64,000 nucleotides of DNA, taken from positions 620,001 to 684,000 of the forward strand of contig NZ_LWHG01000021.1 of assembly GCF_001625445.1 (NCBI RefSeq), written 5' to 3'. The notes under the pieces were generated by a model. That model did not search any database. It saw nothing but the letters and a program-made list of their open reading frames with translations, and was not told where the DNA came from. A program made the position numbers and the translations under genes. Origin of the DNA: Haladaptatus sp. R4. GTDB taxonomy: Archaea; Halobacteriota; Halobacteria; Halobacteriales; Haladaptataceae. Positions 18,276 to 27,384 of the stretch are shown here, in pieces. The stretch's first letter is position 1. Every line of letters starts with the position of its first letter.

Positions 18276-18994
18276 CGGTCTTACTCGTTCACGGCGACCG
18301 CGAGTATCTACGCGACCCCGGCGAGGAACTCCAGACCGACCTCGGCGTCCTCACCGTTCCCGAGGACGTCGAACCCGGAGACGTCCTCGCCACCCACTTG
18401 GACGAGGAGTTCACGGTGCGGCGGCTTCGCGGCCCGGACCTGTTCCACCACTTCGACCGAACCGGCGCGCCGATGCTCCCGCGAGATATCGGCCTCGTCG
18501 TCGGGGAGACGGGCGTCTCCGCGGGCGACCGAGTGCTCGATGCGGGGACCGGAACCGGCGTTCTCGCCGGTTACCTCGGCCGAATCGGCGCGGAGGTCGT
18601 CACCTTCGAGCGGAAGGCCGACTTCGCCGAAGTGGCCCGCGACAACATCGAGATGGCCGACGTGGCCGACTCGGTTGACGTTCGGACGGGCGACATCACC
18701 GAGAACCTCGACGACCTCGGCGAGTTCGACGTCCTCACCCTCGACACCCCGGACGCGGCGGCGGTCGTCGCACACGCGCCCGACCTGCTCGCGGACGGCG
18801 GTTCGCTCGGCGTTTACGCGCCGTTCGTGGAGAGCGCCCGGGAGACCGAACTGGCCGCACGCGAGGTAGGATTGGAGAACGTCCGAACGATGGAAACCAT
18901 CCAACGCGAGATGGACTTCGACGAGCGCGGCACGCGCCCGTCCACGAGTCCCGTCGGACACACCGGCTATCTCGTCTTCGCGCGGAAAGCGTAG
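18272..18994 (+). CDS. trmI: tRNA (adenine-N1)-methyltransferase
   Basis: 240 aa. This class I SAM methyltransferase makes m1A in tRNA (positions 57/58 in archaea). It has an N-terminal beta domain ([21 protein letters not shown]), then the SAM loop [14 protein letters not shown] near residue 89, [16 protein letters not shown], and the catalytic region [12 protein letters not shown] where the family has a D-x-P motif. It starts at GTG 18272, overlapping NAC. Confidence 0.9.
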   Translation: MTVLLVHGDREYLRDPGEELQTDLGVLTVPEDVEPGDVLATHLDEEFTVRRLRGPDLFHHFDRTGAPMLPRDIGLVVGETGVSAGDRVLDAGTGTGVLAGYLGRIGAEVVTFERKADFAEVARDNIEMADVADSVDVRTGDITENLDDLGEFDVLTLDTPDAAAVVAHAPDLLADGGSLGVYAPFVESARETELAAREVGLENVRTMETIQREMDFDERGTRPSTSPVGHTGYLVFARKA

Positions 18995-19048
18995 ACTCCC
19001 GGCGACTGCCGGACGGTCATTTTACTTTCGAGGAATCGAATCGGACGC

Positions 19049-19645
19049 CTACCGACCGGTGTCGTACTTGTAGGTCGCTTCGTCGGGGTCGATGCCGAAC
19101 TCCTCGGCCATCTCGTCGGCATCCTCGTCCGATTCTCCCGCCACGTCGTGCGGACCAGCCTCTTTGAATCGTTCGCGCAGGTGCGGAGGCACCTCGAAGG
19201 ATCCGATGTCGAGCACCATCGGCATCGCGTCGGGTTCGATGGTTTCGCGTTTCGTGTCGAGGCGGTGGCGGAGGTCCGACGGTAGTTCGTCGGTATCGAT
19301 GTGCTCGAATCCGAACTGGGCGAGGTACTCGGGTACGCCGACGAGCGCGTACACCCGTTCGAAGCCGTCGTCGCTCGCCTTGTCGATGAGACGTTCGATG
19401 ACGTGTGCACCGACGCCCTGTCCCCGCCACGATTCGACCACACCGATGCTCGTCAACTCACAGATTTCGGGGGCGTCCTCGGGCTTGTGAATTCGAACCC
19501 GCCCGAACCCGGCTTTATCGCCCGACGTTTCGTCCACGACGACGACGTAATCCCGGGATCGGAAGGCGGTTCCGTCGAGTCCCATCGCCTCGATATTATC
19601 GAGCAACCAGACCTCCTCACGGTTTTTGGCATCCCGGACGTACAT
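19049..19645 (-). CDS. GNAT family N-acetyltransferase
   Basis: 198 aa. The acetyl-CoA-binding motif A is seen as LTSIGVVESWRGQGVGAHVIERLI (about residues 64-87), followed by YALVGVPEYLAQFGFEHI. The C-terminal 70 residues are acidic and specific (FEVPPHLRERFKEAGPHDVAG). The substrate is unknown. The ATG at 19645 is just downstream of an AT-rich stretch shared with the divergent gene at 19729. Confidence 0.8.
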   Translation of the reverse strand: MYVRDAKNREEVWLLDNIEAMGLDGTAFRSRDYVVVVDETSGDKAGFGRVRIHKPEDAPEICELTSIGVVESWRGQGVGAHVIERLIDKASDDGFERVYALVGVPEYLAQFGFEHIDTDELPSDLRHRLDTKRETIEPDAMPMVLDIGSFEVPPHLRERFKEAGPHDVAGESDEDADEMAEEFGIDPDEATYKYDTGR

Positions 19646-19728
19646 GCCGAGAGATACGTTCGGGAGTCACAAAAAGTCATCCGTGGTCGGGACGTTAAAG
19701 TGACCCGTCGAGAAACGGCAACCATTCA

Positions 19729-20097
19729 ATGGATTGGCCGAAGGGCGGAGAACGGTGGGAAATAACCCTCCTGATGGTGTTGCTCGTGGTGCAGTTAATT
19801 CTCGAAGGGTACGGAATGGTGACGAACAACGGAACGGCCGGGTTCATCGGCCACCTGGTGTTTTCCACCCTTTGGATCGTCTTCGGTTACGCGGCGTTTC
19901 GCCACTACGGGAGGACCCCGCGGTCGGTGCTTACGGTGACGCTACTGATCGGCGGTGGGTTGCTGAACGGGTACGTTCTCCTCGCCTCGCATCCGATGGT
20001 GGGAGAAGGGGTATCCGAAATTCTGGAGGGGTCAGGAGCCCTGCTGTACGCGTCTCGCCTGCGGGAAACGTCCTCAAAGCCCTTCCAGCGAACGTAG
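19729..20097 (+). CDS. Small membrane protein
   Basis: 122 aa with about four hydrophobic segments (ITLLMVLLVVQLILEGYGMV, FIGHLVFSTLWIVFGYAAF, SVLTVTLLIGGGLLNGYVLL and a weak fourth). It has a short polar tail. Family not recognised. It overlaps the convergent MGMT-like gene by 24 nt. Confidence 0.62.
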   Translation: MDWPKGGERWEITLLMVLLVVQLILEGYGMVTNNGTAGFIGHLVFSTLWIVFGYAAFRHYGRTPRSVLTVTLLIGGGLLNGYVLLASHPMVGEGVSEILEGSGALLYASRLRETSSKPFQRT

Positions 20098-20535
20098 TTT
20101 CTGTTCGACGTCCGGCGGTGCGGCGCTCGGACCGTCGCGGACGCGATGGTCGGGCACCAGAATCGGTGCGGGGTTCGCGTCGAGCGCGGTCCTGACGAGG
20201 TCTAAATCGGCTTCCTCCGTGTGATCGATACCGGAAGTCATCCGGGCGACTGTTTCGACGTTCACCTGGTCGCCGTAGGGGATGTTTCGCACGGCCTCCA
20301 ACACGCCGCGCTGGTCGGTCGGAACGGTCAGTGCGACCTGTACGTCCGAGAAGTCTTCCTCGACACCCTCCAGATACGCCATGATTCGGTCGAGTACGGC
20401 GTGGTCGGGAAGTGCGTCGTCCTCCGCCTCGTTCGGAAACGTCACGCGCAACACGCGCCCGCTGGCGACGCCGACCTGAACGAATCGCTCCAAGTACGGC
20501 GACTCCTGCGCGTAGATTCCGGCAGTCTCGTCCAT
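20074..20535 (-). CDS. MGMT/alkyltransferase-like protein lacking the acceptor cysteine
   Basis: 153 aa. The C-terminal half is the DNA-binding domain of O6-alkylguanine-DNA alkyltransferases: IPYGDQVNVETVARMT (HTH, residues 85-100) and, where active enzymes have PCHRV, PDHRV at residues 128-132. The alkyl-acceptor Cys is therefore Asp129. The normal Asn hinge and Arg finger regions are only partly conserved. It may sense alkylated bases like ATL proteins or have another role. An ORF extends upstream, but the ATG at 20535 is chosen. It is divergent from trpC, 85 nt away. Confidence 0.78.
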   Translation of the reverse strand: MDETAGIYAQESPYLERFVQVGVASGRVLRVTFPNEAEDDALPDHAVLDRIMAYLEGVEEDFSDVQVALTVPTDQRGVLEAVRNIPYGDQVNVETVARMTSGIDHTEEADLDLVRTALDANPAPILVPDHRVRDGPSAAPPDVEQKLRSLEGL

Positions 20536-20587
20536 ACGGACGCGAACGAACCTCACGACCTTCAAGATTCGTCCCCCGGACGCAAGT

Positions 20588-20595
20588 CTTATGTA
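20588..20595 (+). promoter_or_regulatory. TATA-like element of the trp operon
   Basis: CTTATGTA sits 26-33 nt upstream of the trpC ATG at 20621, fitting a leaderless transcript. GTAC occurs twice, at 20593-20596 and 20613-20616, bracketing a CTAG. A symmetric operator is possible but unproven. Confidence 0.45.
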
Positions 20596-20620
20596 CAAAC
20601 TAGTCCGTTGATGTACTACA

Positions 20621-21379
20621 ATGAACGTAGATGGTGCACTCGCACCCGCGGTCGAGTCCATCCTCCGGACCGCTCGGGAGCGGGTACCGGACGAGGAGAC
20701 CGAACGGGTGTCCGTGACTCCCCGTTCGTTTCCGGACGCACTCGCGGCGGCGGCGGACGACGAACGGGTGCCGCTGATCGCGGAGGTAAAGCCGACCAGT
20801 CCGACGACGGAGGGCGAACGAAGCGACGACCCCGTCGAACTGGCCGAAACGATGGTCGAAAACGGGGCCGCCGCCCTGTCGGTGTTGACCGAACCGGACC
20901 ACTTCGGCGGCGATCCGGAAAACCTCCGGCGAATCCGCGAGGCGGTCGACGTTCCCGTCCTCCGCAAGGACTTCATCGTTCGGGAGGAGCAACTGGACGT
21001 CGTGGAGGCCGACCTCGTCCTCCTCATCGTGCGATTCGTTGACGATTTGGCGGGTCTGCTTTCGGCCGCCGAAGAGCGCGGCTTTCAGGTGCTCGTCGAA
21101 GTTCACAGCGGGGAGGAGTTGGCGGAAGCGCTCGACGCCGGTGCGGACATCGTCGGCGTGAACAACCGTGACCTCGCACGACTGGAAGTCGATCTGGACA
21201 CCTTCGAGTCGGTATCGCCCGCGGTGCCGAACGACGTAACCCTCGTGGCCGAAAGCGGCATCACGACGACGGAGGACGCCCGTCGAATGCGGGACGCGGG
21301 CGCGGACGGTCTGCTTGTCGGAAGCGCGATCATGGACGGCGACGTGGCCGAGAACACGCGGAGGTTGGTCAACGCATGA
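20621..21379 (+). CDS. trpC: Indole-3-glycerol-phosphate synthase
   Basis: 252 aa. It forms indoleglycerol phosphate in tryptophan synthesis. TIM-barrel motifs are present: [13 protein letters not shown] near residue 48 (catalytic Lys), [13 protein letters not shown] near residue 87, PVLRKDFIV near residue 110, [14 protein letters not shown] near residue 182, and VAESGITT near residue 208. Its TGA overlaps the ATG of trpB (ATGA), so trpCBA is coupled. Confidence 0.95.
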   Translation: MNVDGALAPAVESILRTARERVPDEETERVSVTPRSFPDALAAAADDERVPLIAEVKPTSPTTEGERSDDPVELAETMVENGAAALSVLTEPDHFGGDPENLRRIREAVDVPVLRKDFIVREEQLDVVEADLVLLIVRFVDDLAGLLSAAEERGFQVLVEVHSGEELAEALDAGADIVGVNNRDLARLEVDLDTFESVSPAVPNDVTLVAESGITTTEDARRMRDAGADGLLVGSAIMDGDVAENTRRLVNA

Positions 21380-22653
21380 GTGAGACGAACGAAACGAACG
21401 AGAGGAACGCGATGAACGAAGCGAACGAAACGAAATTCGGCGAATACGGCGGTCAGTACGTTCCGGAAGTGCTGATGCCCGCCATCGAAGAGTTGCAATC
21501 GGCCTACGAACGCTACGTCCTCAATAACGAGGACGGGTTCATAGACGAGTTCCGCCGCCACATGCGGGACTTCGGCGGACGACCGACGCCGCTCCAGCGT
21601 GCGGACGCGCTGAGCGAGCGCTACGGGAAGGAAATCTACCTCAAACGGGAGGACCTGGTCCACGGCGGCGCGCACAAACTGAACAACGCGCTCGGGCAGG
21701 TCCTGCTGGCGAAGTACATGGGCAAGGAGCGAATCGTCGCCGAAACCGGCGCGGGCCAGCACGGCACCGCGACCGCGATGGCCGCCGCCTACCTCGATAT
21801 CGACTGTGAGGTGTTCATGGGCAGAACCGACATCAACCGCCAGCGCCCGAACGTCTTCCGGATGCGAACCCACGACGCCGATGTCATCCCCGTCGATGTC
21901 GGGTCGGGGACGCTGAAGGAGGCCATCAACGAGACCATGCGCGACTGGGCGACCAACGTCGAGGACACCCACTACGTCATCGGGAGCGTCGTCGGCCCAC
22001 ACCCGTTCCCGAAGATGGTCCGTGACTTCCAGTCGGTCATCAGCGAGGAGTCCCGCGAACAGATTCGGGAACAGGCCGGACGACTGCCCGACAGCGTCGT
22101 CGCCTGCGCTGGCGGCGGATCGAACACGATGGGCGCGTTCCACAACTTCGTTCCCGATGAGGACGTTTCCCTGTTCGCCGTCGAAGCGGGCGGGTCGGGC
22201 CTGACTATCGACGAGGACGAGGGCGTCGCACCCCACTCGGCCTCGCTGGGGACCGGCGAGGACGGCGTCCTCCACGGGGCACGAACGAAACTGCTCCAGA
22301 GCGAGGACGGACAGATACTCGAATCCCACAGCGTGAGTGCAGGACTCGACTACTCCGGCGTCGGCCCGGAACTCGCTCACCTCGTCGAAACCGGCCGCGT
22401 GACGCCGGTCAACGTCGACGACGACGCGGCGCTCGAAGCGTTCCACCGACTCTCGAAGTTGGAGGGGATCATTCCCGCGCTGGAATCGAGTCACGCGGTT
22501 GCTTTCCTCGAAGAGGTAACGGACTTGGACGAGTTGGGCGACCTCGTGGTCGTCAACGTCTCCGGACGCGGCGACAAGGACCTCGACACGGTCATCGAGG
22601 AGAGCGAGAAACGTGGCATCGACGCGGCACCGAGCATGGAGGTATTCCGATGA
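21376..22653 (+). CDS. trpB: Tryptophan synthase beta chain
   Basis: 425 aa. This PLP enzyme condenses indole with serine. The body starts at [17 protein letters not shown] (residue 21). The PLP lysine is in [18 protein letters not shown] near residue 95, the glycine-rich phosphate loop is [12 protein letters not shown], and [12 protein letters not shown] is conserved. The first 20 residues are a Asn/Glu/Thr repeat encoded by near-tandem gaacgaaac units, absent from typical TrpB. ATGA overlaps join it to trpC and trpA. Confidence 0.96.
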   Translation: MSETNETNERNAMNEANETKFGEYGGQYVPEVLMPAIEELQSAYERYVLNNEDGFIDEFRRHMRDFGGRPTPLQRADALSERYGKEIYLKREDLVHGGAHKLNNALGQVLLAKYMGKERIVAETGAGQHGTATAMAAAYLDIDCEVFMGRTDINRQRPNVFRMRTHDADVIPVDVGSGTLKEAINETMRDWATNVEDTHYVIGSVVGPHPFPKMVRDFQSVISEESREQIREQAGRLPDSVVACAGGGSNTMGAFHNFVPDEDVSLFAVEAGGSGLTIDEDEGVAPHSASLGTGEDGVLHGARTKLLQSEDGQILESHSVSAGLDYSGVGPELAHLVETGRVTPVNVDDDAALEAFHRLSKLEGIIPALESSHAVAFLEEVTDLDELGDLVVVNVSGRGDKDLDTVIEESEKRGIDAAPSMEVFR

Positions 22654-23585
22654 ACGAACGTGAATCGGAGCACGGAACGTCCGAAGGATGTTCCGGAGTT
22701 CGAATGAGTAACTCGAAATCGGATCTCGAATCGGCCTTCGCGGACGAACCGGCCCTGATTCCGTACGTCGTCGCTGGCGACCCGGGTATCGAGGAGACGA
22801 AGGAGTACGTTCGAGCGCTCGTCCGCGGCGGCGCGGACGTCGTCGAACTCGGACTGCCGTTCTCGGAACCCATCGCGGACGGCCCGACGATTCAGAACGC
22901 CATCCGGCGCGCGCTGAACGGCGGGATGACCCCGCAAAAGTATCTCGACCTCGTTTCGGCGTTGGACGTGGACGTTCCCATCGTCTGCATGACCTACTAC
23001 AATCTCATCTACCAGTATGGGGGCCGCGAGGCGCAACGCGCCTCGGAACGGTCGAGCGGTGGCACACCGCGAGACGAGGAGGGCGTCGAGGCGTTCGTCT
23101 CCGCCGCCGCCGATGCCGGTATCGCGGGACTCATCGTTCCGGACCTCCCCGTGGAGGAGAGCGGTCCGCTCCGACTGGCGTGTGACGAATACGGACTCGA
23201 CCTCGTGTTCATCGTCGCGCCGACGACGACCGATAGGCGCAAGCGACGCATCTCCACGCAAGCGTCCGGGTTCGTCTACGTGCAGGCCCGGATGGGAACG
23301 ACGGGCGCACAGGCGGACGTGAGCGGCGATACGCACGAGAGCCTCCAACGACTGGCCGGAAGCGACTTACCGAAGGCGGTCGGGTTCGGCGTGAGCGAGG
23401 GCGAACACGCCCGAGAGATCATTTCGGCGGGCGCGGACGGCGTCGTCGTCGGGAGCGCGCTCGTCGACATCGTCGCCTCCGGCGAGAACGTCGCGGAACG
23501 CCTCGAAACCAAAGCCGCTGAACTCAAATCCGGGGCACGCGAAGGGAGACAGGATATACCGGAACCGGAACGAACTTCAAACTAG
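22650..23585 (+). CDS. trpA: Tryptophan synthase alpha chain with an internal insertion
   Basis: 311 aa, longer than the usual 265-280. It cleaves indoleglycerol phosphate to indole. Motifs: [19 protein letters not shown] (catalytic Glu region), [11 protein letters not shown], and [14 protein letters not shown]. After YQYG near residue 123, about 20 polar residues ([19 protein letters not shown]) are inserted before GVEAFV, where normal TrpA continues directly. The inserted DNA contains the perfect hairpin CGAGGCGC-AAC-GCGCCTCG at 23027-23045. The start at 22650 overlaps trpB. An internal ATG at 22704 is an alternative. Confidence 0.93.
   Translation: MNERESEHGTSEGCSGVRMSNSKSDLESAFADEPALIPYVVAGDPGIEETKEYVRALVRGGADVVELGLPFSEPIADGPTIQNAIRRALNGGMTPQKYLDLVSALDVDVPIVCMTYYNLIYQYGGREAQRASERSSGGTPRDEEGVEAFVSAAADAGIAGLIVPDLPVEESGPLRLACDEYGLDLVFIVAPTTTDRRKRRISTQASGFVYVQARMGTTGAQADVSGDTHESLQRLAGSDLPKAVGFGVSEGEHAREIISAGADGVVVGSALVDIVASGENVAERLETKAAELKSGAREGRQDIPEPERTSN
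23027..23045. repeat. Palindrome inside the trpA coding insertion
   Basis: CGAGGCGC and GCGCCTCG are perfect complements around AAC. The palindrome lies within the extra segment of trpA relative to known TrpA proteins, and it keeps the frame. It looks like a short palindromic element inserted in a surface loop. Confidence 0.5.
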
Positions 23586-23606
23586 ATTGGGACTCTTTAA
23601 CATACT

Positions 23607-24401
23607 ATGGACACAGGAATCACAGCACGACTCGACCGAATCGGGTCCGACGGGCGCTACGTTATCGTCCCGATGGACCACGGCATCACACTGGGCGCGG
23701 TAAAGGGACTGAAAGACATCGAATCGACCATCGACGCGGTGACACGGGGCGGTGCCGACGCCGTCCTCACCCAGAAGGGAATCGCATCGCGCGTCCACGA
23801 CCACAAGAACGACGCGGGGTACATCGTCCATCTGAACGCTTCTACCGTTATCGGCCCGGACTCGAACGACAAACGAATGACCGGAACGGTACAGGAGGCC
23901 ATCGCGGCCGGGGCCGACGCCGTGTCCCTCCACCTCAACGTCGGCAGCAACTACGAACCCAAACAGATCACCGACCTCGCGGAGGTCTGCGATACGGCGA
24001 GCAAGTTCGGGATTCCCGTCCTCGCCATGTCCTACGCTCGCGGACCGGGAATCGACGAACACGACGCCGAAAGCCTCGGCCACGCGGTACGATTGGCGGA
24101 GGAACTCGGCGCTGACGTGGTGAAGACGGCCTACAGCGGCGACCCCGAAAGCTTCGAGCACGTCGTGGAATCGACGCGCCTCCCCGTCGTCATCGCCGGT
24201 GGTGCGCCCGAGGGCGACAAGGCGACCCTCGAAGCGGTTCGCGGCGCGATGGACGCGGGCGGCGCGGGCGTCTCCATCGGCCGGTCGGTCTTCCAGCACG
24301 ACGATCCGGAAGCCATCGCGCGGGCGGTCTCGGGCGTCGTCCACGATGACCTCTCCGCCGAGGACGCGCTGGACGAAGCGGGGCTGTCGGTCGAAGTCTG
24401 A
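23607..24401 (+). CDS. 2-Amino-3,7-dideoxy-D-threo-hept-6-ulosonate (ADTH) synthase
   Basis: 264 aa, DhnA/class I aldolase family. In archaea it starts the alternative shikimate route from 6-deoxy-5-ketofructose phosphate and aspartate semialdehyde. Motifs: VPMDHGITLGAVKGL near the N-terminus, DAVSLHLNVGSNYE, the Schiff-base lysine in ADVVKTAYSGDPESF near residue 172, and VIAGGAPEGDK. It follows trpA by 21 nt; with DHQ synthase II at 25195 it completes the archaeal pre-shikimate pair. Haloferax annotation often uses fba2 for this gene. Confidence 0.9.
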   Translation: MDTGITARLDRIGSDGRYVIVPMDHGITLGAVKGLKDIESTIDAVTRGGADAVLTQKGIASRVHDHKNDAGYIVHLNASTVIGPDSNDKRMTGTVQEAIAAGADAVSLHLNVGSNYEPKQITDLAEVCDTASKFGIPVLAMSYARGPGIDEHDAESLGHAVRLAEELGADVVKTAYSGDPESFEHVVESTRLPVVIAGGAPEGDKATLEAVRGAMDAGGAGVSIGRSVFQHDDPEAIARAVSGVVHDDLSAEDALDEAGLSVEV

Positions 24402-24404
24402 TTT

Positions 24405-25076
24405 CTACAGGATAGTCGGAAATTCCGCGAGCGACGGGAGCGTGTACGTCGGTTCGGGGGTTGGATTCGTGACCCGTTCTTCGTAGGGCACCCACACGGA
24501 GTCGATGCCGAAAGCGTTCGCTCCGGCCACGTCCGCGCGGAGCGAATCGCCGACGTGGATCGTGTTCTCCGCTTTCACGTCGAGTTCGCTCAGGGCGTGC
24601 TCGAACGGCGTTGGGTCCGGTTTCGGCGGAACCCCACCACGAGGGTCGACGAAGACGTGCGTGTCGAAGACATCGGTGATTCCGAGCGCCTCCAATTTGA
24701 CGGTCTGGGTCGCCTCGTCCCCGTTCGTCACGAGGCCGACGTTCGTCCCGCTGGCGGCTTCCAGCGCCGCTTTCGCGCCGGGACGGAACGAAACCGCGGA
24801 ATGGTCGAGACACGCCTCGTACGCGGTGGCGAGTTCCGAGGCGTGGGCGTCCTCGACACCCGCGTTCCGGGCGGTGGCGTCGAAACAGAATTCGTAGAAC
24901 TCGTGTGGCGTTTCGGCGGTCGGAATGCCGTCCACTGCGGCGGCGATGTCGTCGAGCGTACAGTACTGTTCGACGGAAACGCGGTCGAACGCCTCCGCGA
25001 CGAGTGCCTCCTCGTCCTGGTCCGAGACGCACAGCGTCGAATCGAGATCGAAGAGAATCGCGTCGAAATCGGTCAT
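24405..25076 (-). CDS. HAD superfamily hydrolase
   Basis: 223 aa. HAD motif I is ILFDLDSTLCVSD (catalytic Asp near residues 9-11), motif II is GLVTNGDEATQTVKLEA near residue 116, motif III is KPDPTPF, and motif IV is HVGDSLRADVAGANA near residue 170. A helical cap lies between motifs I and II. This HAD subfamily I phosphatase has no known substrate. It lies on the opposite strand between the two aromatic-pathway enzymes, 3 nt from the convergent ADTH synthase end. Confidence 0.85.
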   Translation of the reverse strand: MTDFDAILFDLDSTLCVSDQDEEALVAEAFDRVSVEQYCTLDDIAAAVDGIPTAETPHEFYEFCFDATARNAGVEDAHASELATAYEACLDHSAVSFRPGAKAALEAASGTNVGLVTNGDEATQTVKLEALGITDVFDTHVFVDPRGGVPPKPDPTPFEHALSELDVKAENTIHVGDSLRADVAGANAFGIDSVWVPYEERVTNPTPEPTYTLPSLAEFPTIL

Positions 25077-25194
25077 TTGGTAGTGATATTCGAGGCGGAA
25101 GAAAAACCTACTGAGTACGAACTTGCGACGACAGCGATGGCGAGAAGTTGCGGATTCCGCCACGTTCAAGCCATACGACTGCGAGCGATTCAGC

Positions 25195-26370
25195 ATGACA
25201 CGCTCCGTATGGTTGAAAGCCGACGACAGCGTCGGCGATTGGGAGACTCGACGCAAACGCATCACGGCCGGTTTGGAAGCCGGTGTGGACTGGATCTTGG
25301 TCGACGACGACGATGTCGAGCGCGTTCGAGAACTCGGCGACGTGAACGTGGCGGCGTTTCACAACGACGGGGACATCCACGTCTTCGACGCGGAAGAGGA
25401 CGGGGACGAACAGGAGCGCGCCGACGCTCGGATCGTCGGAAAGAACGCCGAAGGGGACGGGACGGTAGACCTCCCGTCGGATTTCTCCGGTTCCGCCGAC
25501 CTCTCGACGCTCAGGCGCGATGACGAGGCGGAGGGTGCCTACGTCCGAATTCTGGGGAAGGAGTACGAATCGTTCGCCCAAGCCGCGGCGGAGGAAGCCG
25601 ACTACACCATCATCGTCGGCGAGGACTGGACCATCATCCCGCTCGAAAACCTCATCGCACGCATCGGCGAGGAGACGGAACTCGTCGCGGGCGTCACGAA
25701 CGCCGAGGAGGCACGAACCGCCTTCGAGACGCTGGAACTCGGCGCTGACGCCGTGCTGTTGGACAGCGACAACCCGGACGAGATTCGCTCGACGGTGGAG
25801 GTGCGTGACGCCGCCGAACGCGAGACGCTGGAGTTGGAGTGGGGTGAAGTCCTCGCCATCGAACAGACCGGCAGCGCGGACCGCGTCTGCGTGGATACCG
25901 GATCGCTGATGGAACACGACGAAGGGATGCTCGTCGGGTCGATGTCCCGCGGCCTCTTCTTCGTCCACGCGGAAACGGCCGAATCGCCCTACGTCGCCTC
26001 GCGCCCCTTCCGGGTGAACGCGGGCGCGGTTCACGCCTACGTCCGCGTCCCCGACGGCGGGACGAAGTACCTCGCCGAACTCCAGAGCGGCGACGAGGTT
26101 CAGTTGGTGGACACCGACGGCAACACCCGCGAAGCGGTGGTCGGTCGGGTGAAAATCGAGAAGCGGCCCATGTTCCGAGTGCAGGTGGAAACGAAGGACG
26201 GCGACCGGGTTGAGACGCTACTGCAGAACGCGGAAACCATCAAAGTCGCCACGCCGGACGGGAGAAAGGCCGTGACGGACCTCGACGTCGGCGACGAGGT
26301 CAAACTTTTCTTGGAGGGCGGCGCGCGACACTTCGGCGAGAGCGTCGAAGAGAGTATTATCGAGCAGTAG
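25195..26370 (+). CDS. aroB: 3-Dehydroquinate synthase II
   Basis: 391 aa. The archaeal-type enzyme deaminates and cyclises ADTH to 3-dehydroquinate. Diagnostic segments are MTRSVWLKADDSVGDWETRR, YTIIVGEDWTIIPLENLIA, VCVDTGSLMEHDEGMLVGSM, SRPFRVNAGAVHAYV and the C-terminal VKLFLEGGARHFGE. An ORF runs 24 codons further up but the ATG at 25195 begins the conserved sequence. It overlaps the convergent membrane gene by 14 nt. Confidence 0.93.
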   Translation: MTRSVWLKADDSVGDWETRRKRITAGLEAGVDWILVDDDDVERVRELGDVNVAAFHNDGDIHVFDAEEDGDEQERADARIVGKNAEGDGTVDLPSDFSGSADLSTLRRDDEAEGAYVRILGKEYESFAQAAAEEADYTIIVGEDWTIIPLENLIARIGEETELVAGVTNAEEARTAFETLELGADAVLLDSDNPDEIRSTVEVRDAAERETLELEWGEVLAIEQTGSADRVCVDTGSLMEHDEGMLVGSMSRGLFFVHAETAESPYVASRPFRVNAGAVHAYVRVPDGGTKYLAELQSGDEVQLVDTDGNTREAVVGRVKIEKRPMFRVQVETKDGDRVETLLQNAETIKVATPDGRKAVTDLDVGDEVKLFLEGGARHFGESVEESIIEQ

Positions 26371-26785
26371 ATTCGGCGTCTATCGACGACGAACACCACT
26401 GACAGAAGTCGAACTCCGGATCCACTTTTCGGCCGCAGTTTGGACAGCGTACCGTCCCGTTCGCCGCCTCTTGGACGACGCGGTTGTTCCGAACTGCGGA
26501 CCAGTACGCGTCGACGATGTTGCAGACCGATACGAACAGGAGCGGGAGGGAGACATCGAGGCCAAGATTCTGGGTCGCCTGTGAGTAGGCGGCCATGTCG
26601 TTGTTCTGAATCGCGACGGATAGTTCGTTAGCCACCGCTGGAGGGATGAAGAAGTAGGCAGTGAGCAACATGAATCCGAACCAGAGGAACCCGCGAAGCC
26701 ACTGACGGAGGTAGAAATGCCCCAATCCCGGATAGACGAAGGAACCGAGGGCGGCGAGCCATGGGCGTTTTTTCTTCCGTGTCAC
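26357..26785 (-). CDS. Membrane protein with C-terminal zinc ribbon
   Basis: 142 aa. The N-terminal KKKRPWLAALGSFVYPGLGH and LRQWLRGFLWFGFMLLTAYF resemble TM2/DUF5683-type membrane hairpins. A further hydrophobic stretch (VSLPLLFVSVCNIVDAYWS) is followed by a zinc ribbon with CPNC (around residue 114) and CQWC (around residue 129). This architecture is common in haloarchaea; function is unknown. It overlaps the aroB end by 14 nt on the opposite strand. Confidence 0.72.
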   Translation of the reverse strand: MTRKKKRPWLAALGSFVYPGLGHFYLRQWLRGFLWFGFMLLTAYFFIPPAVANELSVAIQNNDMAAYSQATQNLGLDVSLPLLFVSVCNIVDAYWSAVRNNRVVQEAANGTVRCPNCGRKVDPEFDFCQWCSSSIDAESTAR

Positions 26786-26864
26786 TAGTCGTTGATAGCT
26801 GACGGAGTGTGTTAAACTCTTCCGATGTGGTGAGTTGCCCGGTTATTCCCTCGAAAAACGGAAG

Positions 26865-27275
26865 TCAGCGAACGTAGTGAGGGGTGGTCGGTTCAGTGAA
26901 AGTGCCGTCGGCGGCCTCGCCGAACTCGCGGAACGTCCTCCTGACGGCACTCAGGCCGAGGAGGTTCGCGAGTCCGAAGACCACGAAAAGGAGGCCACCG
27001 AACGCATAACTCGGGTCCGAAGGTTGGGCGAGGGTCGTCCAGAAGAGAACCATCACACCGGTCGCCGCGAAGGGGAGCGAAATCGCGCCACGATAGTGGG
27101 ACGTGTGGCTAACTTCGAGGAACGCGACGCCGATAGCTGCGAGGAGGGAGACGAGTCCGACGCTCGATGCGTGGAGTCCGGCGGCCGCACCGAGGAAAAC
27201 GCCGAACCCGCCGACGAGGGTGGCGACTCCGCTCAGGTGGGAGCGACGCCGTTCGATGGTATGAGTAGGGACCAT
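26865..27275 (-). CDS. Membrane protein of unknown function
   Basis: 136 aa with four hydrophobic segments (LSGVATLVGGFGVFLGAAAG, SVGLVSLLAAIGVAFLEV, AISLPFAATGVMVLFWTTLA, AFGGLLFVVFGLANLLGL). The C-terminal TPHYVR is encoded by the dispersed 13-mer shared with 15242-15254, which suggests the original stop was replaced by repeat DNA. No family is recognised. Confidence 0.62.
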   Translation of the reverse strand: MVPTHTIERRRSHLSGVATLVGGFGVFLGAAAGLHASSVGLVSLLAAIGVAFLEVSHTSHYRGAISLPFAATGVMVLFWTTLAQPSDPSYAFGGLLFVVFGLANLLGLSAVRRTFREFGEAADGTFTEPTTPHYVR

Positions 27276-27384
27276 GTGTTCGGGTACGGTTCATTACGTT
27301 ATCATTTTTTCCCTCGACGGCTGACCTGTGACAATCGAATCGTCGCGCCGACGGTCGTGGGATAGAGAGGAGGCGTCTCCCGAG

